Below, piece by piece: positions 16,026-24,036 of a stretch of 24,443 nucleotides of DNA (position 1 is the stretch's first letter; every line of letters begins with the position of its first letter). The DNA is taken from contig JAAYFZ010000233.1 in the NCBI GenBank assembly GCA_012727965.1, forward strand, positions 1-24,443. Direction: 5' to 3'. The stretch comes from Clostridiaceae bacterium. GTDB taxonomy: Bacteria > Bacillota > Clostridia > Saccharofermentanales > UBA5734. The translations under genes were made by a program, and so were the position numbers. The notes under the pieces were generated by a model. The model was not told the origin of the DNA. It searched no databases and saw nothing but the letters and a program-made list of their open reading frames with translations.

Positions 16026-16907
16026 ATGACTATGAGAAAAACAAAAAGTAAGTCTTTTGCCAGAATGAGAGCAGCGGTATTATTGGTATCACTCGCCGCG
16101 TCGCTTGTTCTAACGAGTTGTCTTGGTAATATTGAAGCTGAGACCAATCAGCAGCCAACTGATGAAACAACCATTGTAGAGACATCAGAAACAGCGCCAA
16201 TTGTTGAGACGACTGCAGAACCTACACCGACGCCTGAACCAGACCTGGCTGATTTACCGCCCTCTGAGGATGCTCCGGTCGTAGCGCTAACATTCGACGA
16301 TGGTCCATCGCTGAGAGATACAGGAACACTTCTTGATCTCCTGGCTGCTGAGGAAGTGCCCGCTACATTCTTCGTAATTGGAAGCCAGGTTGAAATCGGC
16401 AGAGAAGAATTGGTCAAACGAGCCTATGATGAGGGGCATGAGATCGGTAATCATACATACAGCCATCAGATACTGACCACACTCGATCAGGCACAAGTTC
16501 GCCAGGAACTATCTGATACCAGCGATATGATCGAAAATATCATTGGCAGTAAGCCAACTGTGATGAGACCGCCGACAGGAGCATGGAGCGACGATATCGC
16601 AGCAGCTAGCGAAGAGCTTGGCATGGCTGTGGTCAATTGGAATTGGCAGAGCTGCCCTGAGGACTGGAATCACCATGATGATCCTCAGCATATATCCGAC
16701 TTTGTTATTGAGACAGCCCAAAATGGCCATATCATATTGCTCCACGACACTAATGAAGCCACTGTAGCTTCGATGCCTGATATGATCGCGGGACTCAAGG
16801 AGAGAGGTTTCCGGTTCATGACTGTAAGCCAGATGTTGGAGCATTTGGGCGAAGGCCATCCACAAGCTGGCGGTGTCTATCACACTTATGCCCAACCGGA
16901 AAATTAA
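16026..16907 (+). CDS. Polysaccharide deacetylase lipoprotein (NodB domain, CE4)
   Basis: A 293-residue extracellular, membrane-anchored carbohydrate esterase. A signal peptide with lipobox VLTSC (Cys 32) is followed by a Thr/Pro/Glu-rich spacer (about 38-75) and one NodB domain. The five CE4 motifs can be followed: TFDDGP (Asp 91, 92), HTYSH (metal-binding His 143 and 147), RPPTGAW, the NWNWQSCPEDW region and LLHDT (His 240). It would remove acetyl groups from N-acetylglucosamine in peptidoglycan or from other N-acetylated polymers. The start at 16026 is preferred to an ATG 15 bases earlier because GGAG lies nine bases before it. It is the only clear plus-strand gene in the window and stands divergent to the ABC exporter. 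The linker and lipobox resemble those of the convergent DUF4015 protein, so both act outside the cell. Confidence 0.93.
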   Translation: MTMRKTKSKSFARMRAAVLLVSLAASLVLTSCLGNIEAETNQQPTDETTIVETSETAPIVETTAEPTPTPEPDLADLPPSEDAPVVALTFDDGPSLRDTGTLLDLLAAEEVPATFFVIGSQVEIGREELVKRAYDEGHEIGNHTYSHQILTTLDQAQVRQELSDTSDMIENIIGSKPTVMRPPTGAWSDDIAAASEELGMAVVNWNWQSCPEDWNHHDDPQHISDFVIETAQNGHIILLHDTNEATVASMPDMIAGLKERGFRFMTVSQMLEHLGEGHPQAGGVYHTYAQPEN

Positions 16908-16955
16908 ATCTGGAATAATATTCTATCCTGATTTTTATACTGACGACCTTAGAAA

Positions 16956-16986
16956 AAGCGTCCTCTGCTCATAGCAGAAGACGCTT
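16956..16986. terminator. Bidirectional terminator between convergent genes
   Basis: A 14-bp stem with one mismatch (AAGCGTCCTCTGCT / AGCAGAAGACGCTT) around a three-base loop. On the plus strand TCATTTTATTT follows, and on the minus strand TTTTTCT follows, so it can end both the deacetylase and the DUF4015 transcripts. Confidence 0.85.
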
Positions 16987-17030
16987 CATTTTATTTGCAA
17001 TTCATGTGATTGATTGAGCTAAAAATCTGA

Positions 17031-18365
17031 TTATTCAGCTCTAAAAGCTGCAATCGGATATTCAGCATAAGGATTCCAGCAGATCCATTCTTTATAACCA
17101 GCGTCATAAATCGCATCGATTTGTGCTTTTATATCTTCTGCACCATATCGCTTATAATAGCCTTCCGGCAAATATCCAGCGGTAAAAGCCTGCAAGTAAG
17201 GTCGGTTGGCAGCATAGCCTTCCTGCTCTGTTGCTTGTTTGCCAATCATGAGTGATTGATACATTACATCATATGGCTCAAGGTCAGGTTTGGGGAACAT
17301 GATTCCGTTAAGGTTTGTGCCCTGGCCATTGCCGGTATAGTGGTTTGAAGAGCTATTCGCATAATGCGAAGGATAGATCATCGGCGCGAGATTATCGATA
17401 CCGGTAAGTCCAACAGTATCCCAATCCTGGCCAATGTTGTTGCCGTCAAGCTTGCTGACCAGCACGATACCGAAGACATCGGCACCCAGCGGAATCCCTC
17501 TTTCATATTGAATATGCATTGCAGAGGTCTGCAGGAAACGATTGATCGCCTGCACTCTGGTAGGCACATGTCCCTCTTCGCCAAACCAGGCTGTTTCACC
17601 TGATTTAGTCCCGCCAGTCGGGAAACGGACATAGTCAAATTGTATCTCATCTACACCCAGCTCAATCGCTTCAAGTGCTATATCGATATTGTACTGCCAA
17701 ACATCCTGATTATATGGATCGACAAAAGGCTTGCCGCCTTCCATTGTAAAATGCAGCTGATTGCCATTTTTATCCTTGATTGACAGTTCAGGCTTAGCCT
17801 CAGCCAGCTGCGGATCTTTGAAACAGACTATTCGGCCAATGACCTTGACATCTTCAGCATGGAGCTTATCTAAAACCTCCCTGATATTATAAGCAGGCAT
17901 CACCACGCCAATTTCTTTTGCAAGAGGTACTTCTGAAGCGTATTTGATGCCATCAGATTCTTTGAGATCGATAACGACGGAATTGACCTCTGTCTGGCGG
18001 ATAATGCTGATTGCCGTATCAAGATTAGCAGCGGCACCCATATAGAGAGCACGCAGCTCATTGCGCGCAGGCTCGGTATACATCTGAGGCTCAGGCAGTT
18101 CTCCGAAATACTCTACTACAACTGGATCCTCATCCAGCAGCTGAACCAACTCAGGAACTGGTGTCGGCTCAGGTGTAGGCGTTGGTGTTGGATCAGCCTC
18201 TGTCTCAGTCGTTGTCTCAGAAACCTCCGGTGTACTCTCCGGCGGCGTCCAATTCTCAGTGCCAATGATCTCATCATCATTGCAACCGGCAGAAGCCATG
18301 ACTGCAATAAACAGCGCCAGCATTATTGCCAGCAACGAAAATGTCCTGATTTTTTTATTGGGCAT
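17031..18365 (-). CDS. Putative glycoside hydrolase lipoprotein (DUF4015, PF13200)
   Basis: A 444-residue surface lipoprotein whose domain is a predicted TIM-barrel glycoside hydrolase of unknown specificity. The lipobox is ASAGC (Cys 28), then a Pro/Thr-rich repeat linker (about 38-70). The domain opens LRALYMGAAANLDTAISIIRQ and carries family blocks VVIDLKESDGIKYASEVPLAKEIG, IGRIVCFKDPQLAEAKPELSI, FVDPYNQDVWQYNIDIA and the strongly conserved DEIQFDYVRFPTGG, whose acidic residues are likely catalytic. GAGGAG lies six bases before the ATG. It follows the rhamnosidase by 88 bases without a clear terminator and converges on the deacetylase. A cell-wall or polysaccharide-processing role is inferred from its location outside the membrane. 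Confidence 0.88.
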   Translation of the reverse strand: MPNKKIRTFSLLAIMLALFIAVMASAGCNDDEIIGTENWTPPESTPEVSETTTETEADPTPTPTPEPTPVPELVQLLDEDPVVVEYFGELPEPQMYTEPARNELRALYMGAAANLDTAISIIRQTEVNSVVIDLKESDGIKYASEVPLAKEIGVVMPAYNIREVLDKLHAEDVKVIGRIVCFKDPQLAEAKPELSIKDKNGNQLHFTMEGGKPFVDPYNQDVWQYNIDIALEAIELGVDEIQFDYVRFPTGGTKSGETAWFGEEGHVPTRVQAINRFLQTSAMHIQYERGIPLGADVFGIVLVSKLDGNNIGQDWDTVGLTGIDNLAPMIYPSHYANSSSNHYTGNGQGTNLNGIMFPKPDLEPYDVMYQSLMIGKQATEQEGYAANRPYLQAFTAGYLPEGYYKRYGAEDIKAQIDAIYDAGYKEWICWNPYAEYPIAAFRAE

Positions 18366-18453
18366 TTTATCTCTCCTCGAACGTTTACATAGTATCTGAA
18401 TTTTTGAAAATATGCCCTACCATTGTAGCAGAATCCTGAGGTTTCTGTTAGCC

Positions 18454-21096
18454 TTATTTCATAGAATAAAGTATCGTCCAGATACCTGAACCAGTTGTGG
18501 CTGAAAATTTGCCGTCACCATCAGATTTGAATTTCAAACCTCCGTTATCAATAACATTTTCTACACTATTTAGGAGTATTGTAGCTCTTGTATTATGAGG
18601 TATCCTAATCTGCAGTTTAATCTCATTATTTTCTTGACGCCAATGCGTTTCGATTTTGCCATAGGGAGTCATATATGAGGTTTTTGCATATTCCAGATTG
18701 CCGCCAATATGCGGTTGAATAATGCTATGCTTAAATCCTGGCGCCTTCTCATCAACCTCAAGTCCACCAATTACACGATATATCCATTCAGCCACAGCGC
18801 CATAGGCATAATGATTGAAGGAATTCATATCAGGGCTCCACATGCTGCCATCCGGTTTGATACCATCCCAATGCTCCCAAATAGTTGTGGCACCTTTTTT
18901 TACCTGATAGAGCCATGAAGGAAAATCATCACGCAGCAAGAGCTTGAATGCCTCATCAATTTTACCGTTCTCACTCAGCGCATGACAGAAATAAGGCGTA
19001 CCAACAAAACCAGTTACCAGATGACCATTCTCAGCATCTAGTAGTCGGATCAGTCCTTCAACGGTCTTTTGTCTAAACTGCTCTGGTACCAGTCCGAAAT
19101 AGAGCGAAACAATATGAGCTGTTTGAGTCTGAGCTGTTAAGCTGCCATCCTCATTGAAAAAAGTACGTTGGAACTTATCAAGCACTTTTTTGTATAGCTC
19201 TTCATATTTGGCAACATCATCCTCACGACCAATTATTTCCGCCATTTTAACAAACAATCTAGTTGAATAGGCAAAATAAGCAGTACAGGTCAGATCATTT
19301 GGTGTTGCACCAAAATAGCTTCCTTCTTCGGCATCAAGTGCAACCCAATCACCGAATTGAAGTTTATAATTCCAGATATAGTCGACAGAATTGTTTTCCA
19401 TGAAGCTTATCCAATTCTTCATACTGTGATACTGTTTTCTGATTATCTCTTTGTCACCATAATTGAGATACATCGCCCATGGCATAATTACCGCAACATC
19501 TGCCCAGGCAGCAGCAGAATGTGACCCCTGTCCCAGCAGCCAATCATCATCTGAATGTCCACTTACAATATCTGGAACAACGTGGGGTACACCGCCATCA
19601 GCCGTTTGGTCCGCTGCCACATCGACCAGCCATTTTGCGAAGAATTCATATGAATTCATCAGATAACTGGCTGTTCTCGCAAATATTTGAGCATCACCGG
19701 TCCAGCCTAATCTCTCATTTCTCTGCGGACAGTCTGTCGGCACATCAACAAAATTGCTTTTTAGACTCCAATTAACATTTTTGTTAAGACGATTCAACTC
19801 TTCATGCGAACTTTCAAAATTACCGGTCTGCTCCATTTCAGAATAGAGTGCTCTTACTTCAAAATCTTCTGGTTTAGGCTGCCCAGGCCAGGCAGCAATT
19901 TTCGCATAGCGGAAGCCCATAAATGTGAAACTGGGGTTAAATTCAACTTCCCCATCACGACCAAATATGTAACCGATAGTCTGTTTGGCGCCTCTAAGAT
20001 TATCCAGATAAACATTACCTTCACTATCAAGTGTTTCAAAGCAGTTCAGCTCGACTCTATCACCCTTTTTGCCTGTGGCTCGAAAGTGTATCCAACCAGA
20101 CAGGTTTTGACCGAAATCAAGAACAAGATCGCCTTGAGGAGTGGTCATAAGCTCTTGTACCTGCAGCGTCTCCATTTCTCTGACAGCTGAAGCTCTCTGT
20201 GCTGTCAGTACAGAATAATCAAAACAAACAGTTGTTGTGGACTGCCAATCAGCATCGTTAAATCCGGTCTGATCCCAGCCCTCCTGTTCTAGCGAGGCAT
20301 CATATGATTCACCATCATAAATCTCAGAGAAAACTATTGGCGAATCTGAGCCTTTCCAGCTTTCATCACTGGCAATGATTTCTTCAGTACCATCCTGGTA
20401 ACGAATCAGCAGCTGAGCCAGCAAGGCTGTCTTATCTCCATACAGGTTTCGTAGACCCACAAAGCCCATTTTCCCTTTGTACCAGCCGGCTCCAACAATA
20501 GCACCAATGGCATTTTTACCTTGCTTGATAAGATCGGTCACGTCATAACTCTGATAAAGCAGATGATTTTTATACGATGTCCAGCCGGGGGCAAGCTCAG
20601 CATAACCAGCTCTTCTACCATTTATGTAGAGTTTATATAATCCAAGAGCTGACGCAAAAATCAGTGCCTGTTTGACTGGTTTGTCTGCTGTAAATCCTTT
20701 GCGAATATAATGTGCATTCGAACTATCTTTATCTTGGTCAATAGAAATGAATTTGGCTTGCCATTCGTTTTTTTCAAGTAGTCCTGTAAGAAAACTTATC
20801 GGCTTGCAAAAATCAGTTTCACCTACATTGGCTGAGGCCTTGACTCTAGCATAATAGCGGTGAGCTGTCTTAAGCTCCACACCATAAGGAACAATATTTG
20901 CTGAATCAGCTGACTTAACAATGCCCGAATCAAAAATTATATCTGCAAACTCTGGATCTTCAGATAACTGAAGTTGATATGAGTTCTGAATCACATTATG
21001 GGCATCACAGCCAAAAATCCAACTGAATTGAGGCATTTCTTCGACTGCCATTAATTCTGACTGATAATTCATTCTTAGCTGTACAATACGTATCAT
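18454..21096 (-). CDS. Alpha-L-rhamnosidase, GH78
   Basis: An 880-residue enzyme that removes terminal alpha-L-rhamnose from oligosaccharides or glycosides. It has the GH78 layout: N-terminal beta-sandwich modules (Bac_rhamnosid_N-like LFASALGLYKLYINGRRAG and LYQSYDVTDLIKQGKNAIG), a central (alpha/alpha)6 barrel and a C-terminal beta domain. In the barrel the conserved block DCPQRNERLGWTGDA places acidic residues Asp 455, Glu 461 and Asp 468, and TTIWEHWDGI gives Glu 741. These are the positions where this family carries its catalytic and rhamnose-binding acids. No signal peptide is seen, so the enzyme is intracellular and acts on imported material. AGGAGGT is placed ideally before the ATG. 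No rhamnose-catabolism gene is visible nearby, and its link with the chitobiose-type genes is only proximity. Confidence 0.93.
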   Translation of the reverse strand: MIRIVQLRMNYQSELMAVEEMPQFSWIFGCDAHNVIQNSYQLQLSEDPEFADIIFDSGIVKSADSANIVPYGVELKTAHRYYARVKASANVGETDFCKPISFLTGLLEKNEWQAKFISIDQDKDSSNAHYIRKGFTADKPVKQALIFASALGLYKLYINGRRAGYAELAPGWTSYKNHLLYQSYDVTDLIKQGKNAIGAIVGAGWYKGKMGFVGLRNLYGDKTALLAQLLIRYQDGTEEIIASDESWKGSDSPIVFSEIYDGESYDASLEQEGWDQTGFNDADWQSTTTVCFDYSVLTAQRASAVREMETLQVQELMTTPQGDLVLDFGQNLSGWIHFRATGKKGDRVELNCFETLDSEGNVYLDNLRGAKQTIGYIFGRDGEVEFNPSFTFMGFRYAKIAAWPGQPKPEDFEVRALYSEMEQTGNFESSHEELNRLNKNVNWSLKSNFVDVPTDCPQRNERLGWTGDAQIFARTASYLMNSYEFFAKWLVDVAADQTADGGVPHVVPDIVSGHSDDDWLLGQGSHSAAAWADVAVIMPWAMYLNYGDKEIIRKQYHSMKNWISFMENNSVDYIWNYKLQFGDWVALDAEEGSYFGATPNDLTCTAYFAYSTRLFVKMAEIIGREDDVAKYEELYKKVLDKFQRTFFNEDGSLTAQTQTAHIVSLYFGLVPEQFRQKTVEGLIRLLDAENGHLVTGFVGTPYFCHALSENGKIDEAFKLLLRDDFPSWLYQVKKGATTIWEHWDGIKPDGSMWSPDMNSFNHYAYGAVAEWIYRVIGGLEVDEKAPGFKHSIIQPHIGGNLEYAKTSYMTPYGKIETHWRQENNEIKLQIRIPHNTRATILLNSVENVIDNGGLKFKSDGDGKFSATTGSGIWTILYSMK

Positions 21097-21242
21097 GATG
21101 ACCTCCTGAATTGCCGTCTAGAACGGATTACTAACAAATATATTTCCTCAATATAAATTATGGCCTAACAAAGATGTAAATGTATATGCACTTTCAAAAA
21201 CTCAATTTGGACTTTTATGTTGAAATAGTCCATTGCTATAAT

Positions 21243-21268
21243 AGAAGCCGGTCTTAAGACCGGCTTCT
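21243..21268 (-). terminator. Palindromic terminator after the flavin split-barrel gene
   Basis: A perfect 26-bp palindrome with arms AGAAGCCGGTCTT / AAGACCGGCTTCT, 33 bases beyond the stop at 21302. On the minus strand it is followed by ATTATA rather than a pure T run. It also isolates the rhamnosidase gene from upstream transcription. Confidence 0.7.
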
Positions 21269-21301
21269 GCATTTAACTTTGAGCATATTAGGATCAGCTT
21301 C

Positions 21302-21826
21302 TTAAAACTCCACTGTTTTACTGATATCTTCTGTGAGCGGAACTACTGTCTTGAATACAGCGGGCATACGGCCAACACTATCCCAGAACTCAGCAGAGAG
21401 AGCGTCGACTTTTATCATGATGATTTCCGGATCATCGTATGTCGTTTCGAAAAATTTTTCTTCGGTCTTATCCCAATAAACTTTCTTCTTAAGATCATTT
21501 TCTACAATTTCTGCTCTGCCGCTGAGTGAGACATATGATTTTTCTGTAAACAGGACATTTACACGAGAGTCTTTGCGTATCTCCTCGACCTTTGGACTGT
21601 CGCGGCGGGTGAAGAACCAGAGTGTGCCATCGAATTCCTTCCCTTGAACGTACATCGGGCGTGAGACCAGCTGTTTGCCGCTAAGAGTTGTTAAAAATGC
21701 GACTCTGGTCTTGTCCATGATTACCTTCACTCGTTCGATTGCTGCCATTCTCTCCTGCTGCTGTTGCTCAATGCTGATTTCGGTGTTCACTTCCAGACCG
21801 TCTTGATTGTTTTCAAACTCATCCAT
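21302..21826 (-). CDS. Pyridoxamine 5'-phosphate oxidase-like FMN-binding protein (general stress protein 26 type)
   Basis: A 174-residue flavin-reductase-like split-barrel protein of the COG3871 group. An acidic Gln/Glu-rich N-terminal tail (about 1-28) precedes the barrel: VIMDKTRVAFLTTLSGKQLVSRPMYVQG, then GTLWFFTRRDSPKVEEIRKDSRVNVLF and YVSLSGRAEIVEN, ending FWDSVGRMPAVFK. These blocks match the general stress protein 26 family, which binds FMN or a related cofactor; its physiological substrate is generally unknown. AAAGGGG lies six bases before the ATG. It follows the MFS gene by 108 bases, a gap that carries three TAATTAA repeats and no obvious terminator. A perfect palindromic hairpin ends the transcript. 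A stress or redox role is inferred from the family. Confidence 0.88.
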   Translation of the reverse strand: MDEFENNQDGLEVNTEISIEQQQQERMAAIERVKVIMDKTRVAFLTTLSGKQLVSRPMYVQGKEFDGTLWFFTRRDSPKVEEIRKDSRVNVLFTEKSYVSLSGRAEIVENDLKKKVYWDKTEEKFFETTYDDPEIIMIKVDALSAEFWDSVGRMPAVFKTVVPLTEDISKTVEF

Positions 21827-21853
21827 ATTGAACCCCTTTCCCTGACATTGTCA

Positions 21854-21887
21854 TAATTAACATTAATTAAGTATAGAGTCTAATTAA
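21854..21887. repeat. Triple TAATTAA repeat upstream of the split-barrel gene
   Basis: TAATTAA occurs at 21854-21860, 21864-21870 and 21881-21887, spaced 10 and 17 bases. The cluster lies 28-61 bases before the start codon, with TATACT between the second and third copies on the minus strand as a possible -10. It could be an operator or just AT-rich promoter DNA. Confidence 0.3.
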
Positions 21888-21934
21888 ATTATCATGATAA
21901 AAGAGATATATAGCAAGATGATTTTGAATTTTTC

Positions 21935-23197
21935 TTATTCAGCCGGTCTCGGTATTGATGTTTTCCTGGTAAGTCTAAACAGAATCAAACCGCAGGCAGC
22001 AAGGAAACTAAACAAGTAATAGACAGAATCGACGCCGAAGTTCTGCGCCAATATGCCGCCGAAGAAATTACCAATGATCCCGGATACTCCGAAGCCTACA
22101 GATAGAGCTAGAGTAATCGCCGTGGACTGCATCTCATCCGGAGTTATCAGGCTGATATAAAACAACAGTGATGGCAGATAAAGGCCGAATGATAATGCCT
22201 GCAGTGACTGTGCTGCAATCAGCCAGCCGAGGCTCGGTGCCAGGACACTAAGCAGCAGTCTTGTTGCAGCGAAAAAAAGCGATACTATAAGCAATGATTC
22301 AACACGGAAACGGCGCAGGAATTTTGCGGAATTATACATAACCGGAACTTCACTGGCAGCCAGGACGAATGAGCTGATCCCCAGATGGACAGATGTTCCG
22401 CCATGATCACTGATCAGTATCGGCTGAAATGTACCGATTACTACCATGCTGAAACCATGCATGACCATTACGACCAGGAGGATGCTGTATTGACGGATAT
22501 AGAGCAGTTGTCTAACAGTACTGAAGAAGGATTTGCTGTCTTTGCTCTTCTTAGATACCGGTACATTATCAAGCATCATTGCGAATATAACACAAAGCGC
22601 CGCGACAACAGCATGTACCACGAACATTTTATCCAGACCGAAGGATTCATAGATTCGACCGGCGATCAATGCCATAATTGCATATGATAACGAGGCTAGA
22701 CCGCGTGTAGCTCCATAGTTAAGATAAGGATGCTTGTTCCGCAGCCGCATGCCCCAGCTATCGATAACACTGCCCATACCCTTTTCTGCTATACCAGTCA
22801 TAAGAATCATGGCCAGGGCGATCGGATAGAAGGCTACAGCAGCTTGTACCATAAATGCCAGGGGAATTGATATAGTAATAAGTACTACGACGATCATCTT
22901 GATTGGTATATGATAATCAGCAATATAGCCGATGATCGTAGGCGAAAAAACACCAATCACTGACATCAGTGTCATGATCAGACCTATTTGAAATTCGCTG
23001 TAGTTATTATCCTTAAGATATAAAACCAAAAAGGTATGGAAAGAACAGATGCCTGCCAGATACATGCTCTGGACGGATCCATACAATAAATTGATGCGTT
23101 TACTCTTCTTCTTGTCACCTGAGGACAGAGGAAGGTCGTCATTTATCCCAACAGCTCTTGGTCTGATAATAGCTGCTATTTTGTGAATGAAGGTCAT
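21935..23197 (-). CDS. Major facilitator superfamily transporter
   Basis: A 420-residue MFS permease with about twelve hydrophobic segments in two halves separated by a cytoplasmic stretch (DNVPVSKKSKDSKSFFSTVRQL). The first helix starts after a hydrophilic N-terminal tail of about 40 residues. The loop after helix 2 contains GYIADYHIPIKMI and the pattern resembles the MFS_1_like / phenylpropionate-permease (LacY-related) branch. The substrate is not deducible. The start overlaps the stop of the DUF368 gene by four bases (ATGA), so the two are translated together. The three-gene arrangement ferredoxin-DUF368-MFS is probably one transcript, and none of the three suggests a carbohydrate-specific role. 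Confidence 0.87.
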   Translation of the reverse strand: MTFIHKIAAIIRPRAVGINDDLPLSSGDKKKSKRINLLYGSVQSMYLAGICSFHTFLVLYLKDNNYSEFQIGLIMTLMSVIGVFSPTIIGYIADYHIPIKMIVVVLITISIPLAFMVQAAVAFYPIALAMILMTGIAEKGMGSVIDSWGMRLRNKHPYLNYGATRGLASLSYAIMALIAGRIYESFGLDKMFVVHAVVAALCVIFAMMLDNVPVSKKSKDSKSFFSTVRQLLYIRQYSILLVVMVMHGFSMVVIGTFQPILISDHGGTSVHLGISSFVLAASEVPVMYNSAKFLRRFRVESLLIVSLFFAATRLLLSVLAPSLGWLIAAQSLQALSFGLYLPSLLFYISLITPDEMQSTAITLALSVGFGVSGIIGNFFGGILAQNFGVDSVYYLFSFLAACGLILFRLTRKTSIPRPAE

Positions 23198-24024
23198 CTG
23201 CTGTCCCCGCTGCCTGTAGTAGTTTTTGCACCTTGTACTGTACCGAATTTGTCTTCGAGAAACCAGACTATGGCGAAGCCAGCTATCGCAAGAAGAACAT
23301 AAAAAGGTATATTATCATCTCGTTCCGGAATAAGCAACCGAGCAGATCCAATAATCAAACCGGCAAACAGCCAGCTTAAAACACGCCGATATCTGGCATA
23401 TATTCTATCCACCAAATTCGACAGAGCAAGTATGCCGGCAGCAGCGCCCAAGCCAAATACCAATAGCCAGAGCAGATCGAAACTGCCGAGGGCATGCATC
23501 GCGTCATCGTAAATGCCAAACATAATCAAAACGCTTGAACCAGGCACTCCTGGCAGTATCATTGCCGCACTGGCCAGAGCGGAGCCGATGATGATCAGTA
23601 AATATCCGGGCCGCTCTCCTGCCTGAACCCCAAACTCTGAAAAACCCGCCAGAAACCAGCCTGCCGCGACGCCGATAAGCCCAAACAGGATACCGGTTCT
23701 GCCCGGATGTGGCTCAGGACGGACAACCGCTCTGGCTGAACCAAGAACACTTCCCAGCAGAAATGCCATCAGCCAGGATGTATAGGCTGTCAGGAAGAAA
23801 CTGAAAGCCAGAGTACCAGCAGCCATACCCCCAGCCAGGCCAAGGGCAAAAGACACCCATGGCAACAAACGCATTCTGGCCAGATCATGCATCAGAAGCT
23901 CATAGAGACCCAGGACCAGAATCAATGTGCCGCCACTCATTCCTGGCAGCACAATGATCAGGCCTACTATTGCCCCTTTTAGAAAGCGACTTATATGGTC
24001 TCCGGCAGCTAATTTGTTCATCAT
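23194..24024 (-). CDS. DUF368 membrane protein (PopT-type polyprenyl-phosphate translocase family)
   Basis: A 276-residue polytopic membrane protein of the DUF368 family (PF04018). The two inverted family motifs are clear: LPGMSGGTLILVLGLYE in the first half and LPGVPGSSVLIMFGIYDD in the second. DUF368 proteins have been reported to recycle undecaprenyl phosphate across the membrane (PopT), so a role in cell-wall lipid-carrier turnover is the best-supported expectation. The gene starts 12 bases after the ferredoxin-domain gene ends and shows no strong ribosome site, so it may depend on translational coupling. Two ATG codons are adjacent at the start; either could be used. It overlaps the MFS gene at its 3' end. 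Confidence 0.9.
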   Translation of the reverse strand: MMNKLAAGDHISRFLKGAIVGLIIVLPGMSGGTLILVLGLYELLMHDLARMRLLPWVSFALGLAGGMAAGTLAFSFFLTAYTSWLMAFLLGSVLGSARAVVRPEPHPGRTGILFGLIGVAAGWFLAGFSEFGVQAGERPGYLLIIIGSALASAAMILPGVPGSSVLIMFGIYDDAMHALGSFDLLWLLVFGLGAAAGILALSNLVDRIYARYRRVLSWLFAGLIIGSARLLIPERDDNIPFYVLLAIAGFAIVWFLEDKFGTVQGAKTTTGSGDSR

Positions 24025-24036
24025 AAAGAAATTGTT

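Noticed and set aside
21237..21242. A plus-strand TATAAT as promoter
   Set aside because: The only -35-like TTGAAA is 11 bases away, and no plus-strand gene follows.
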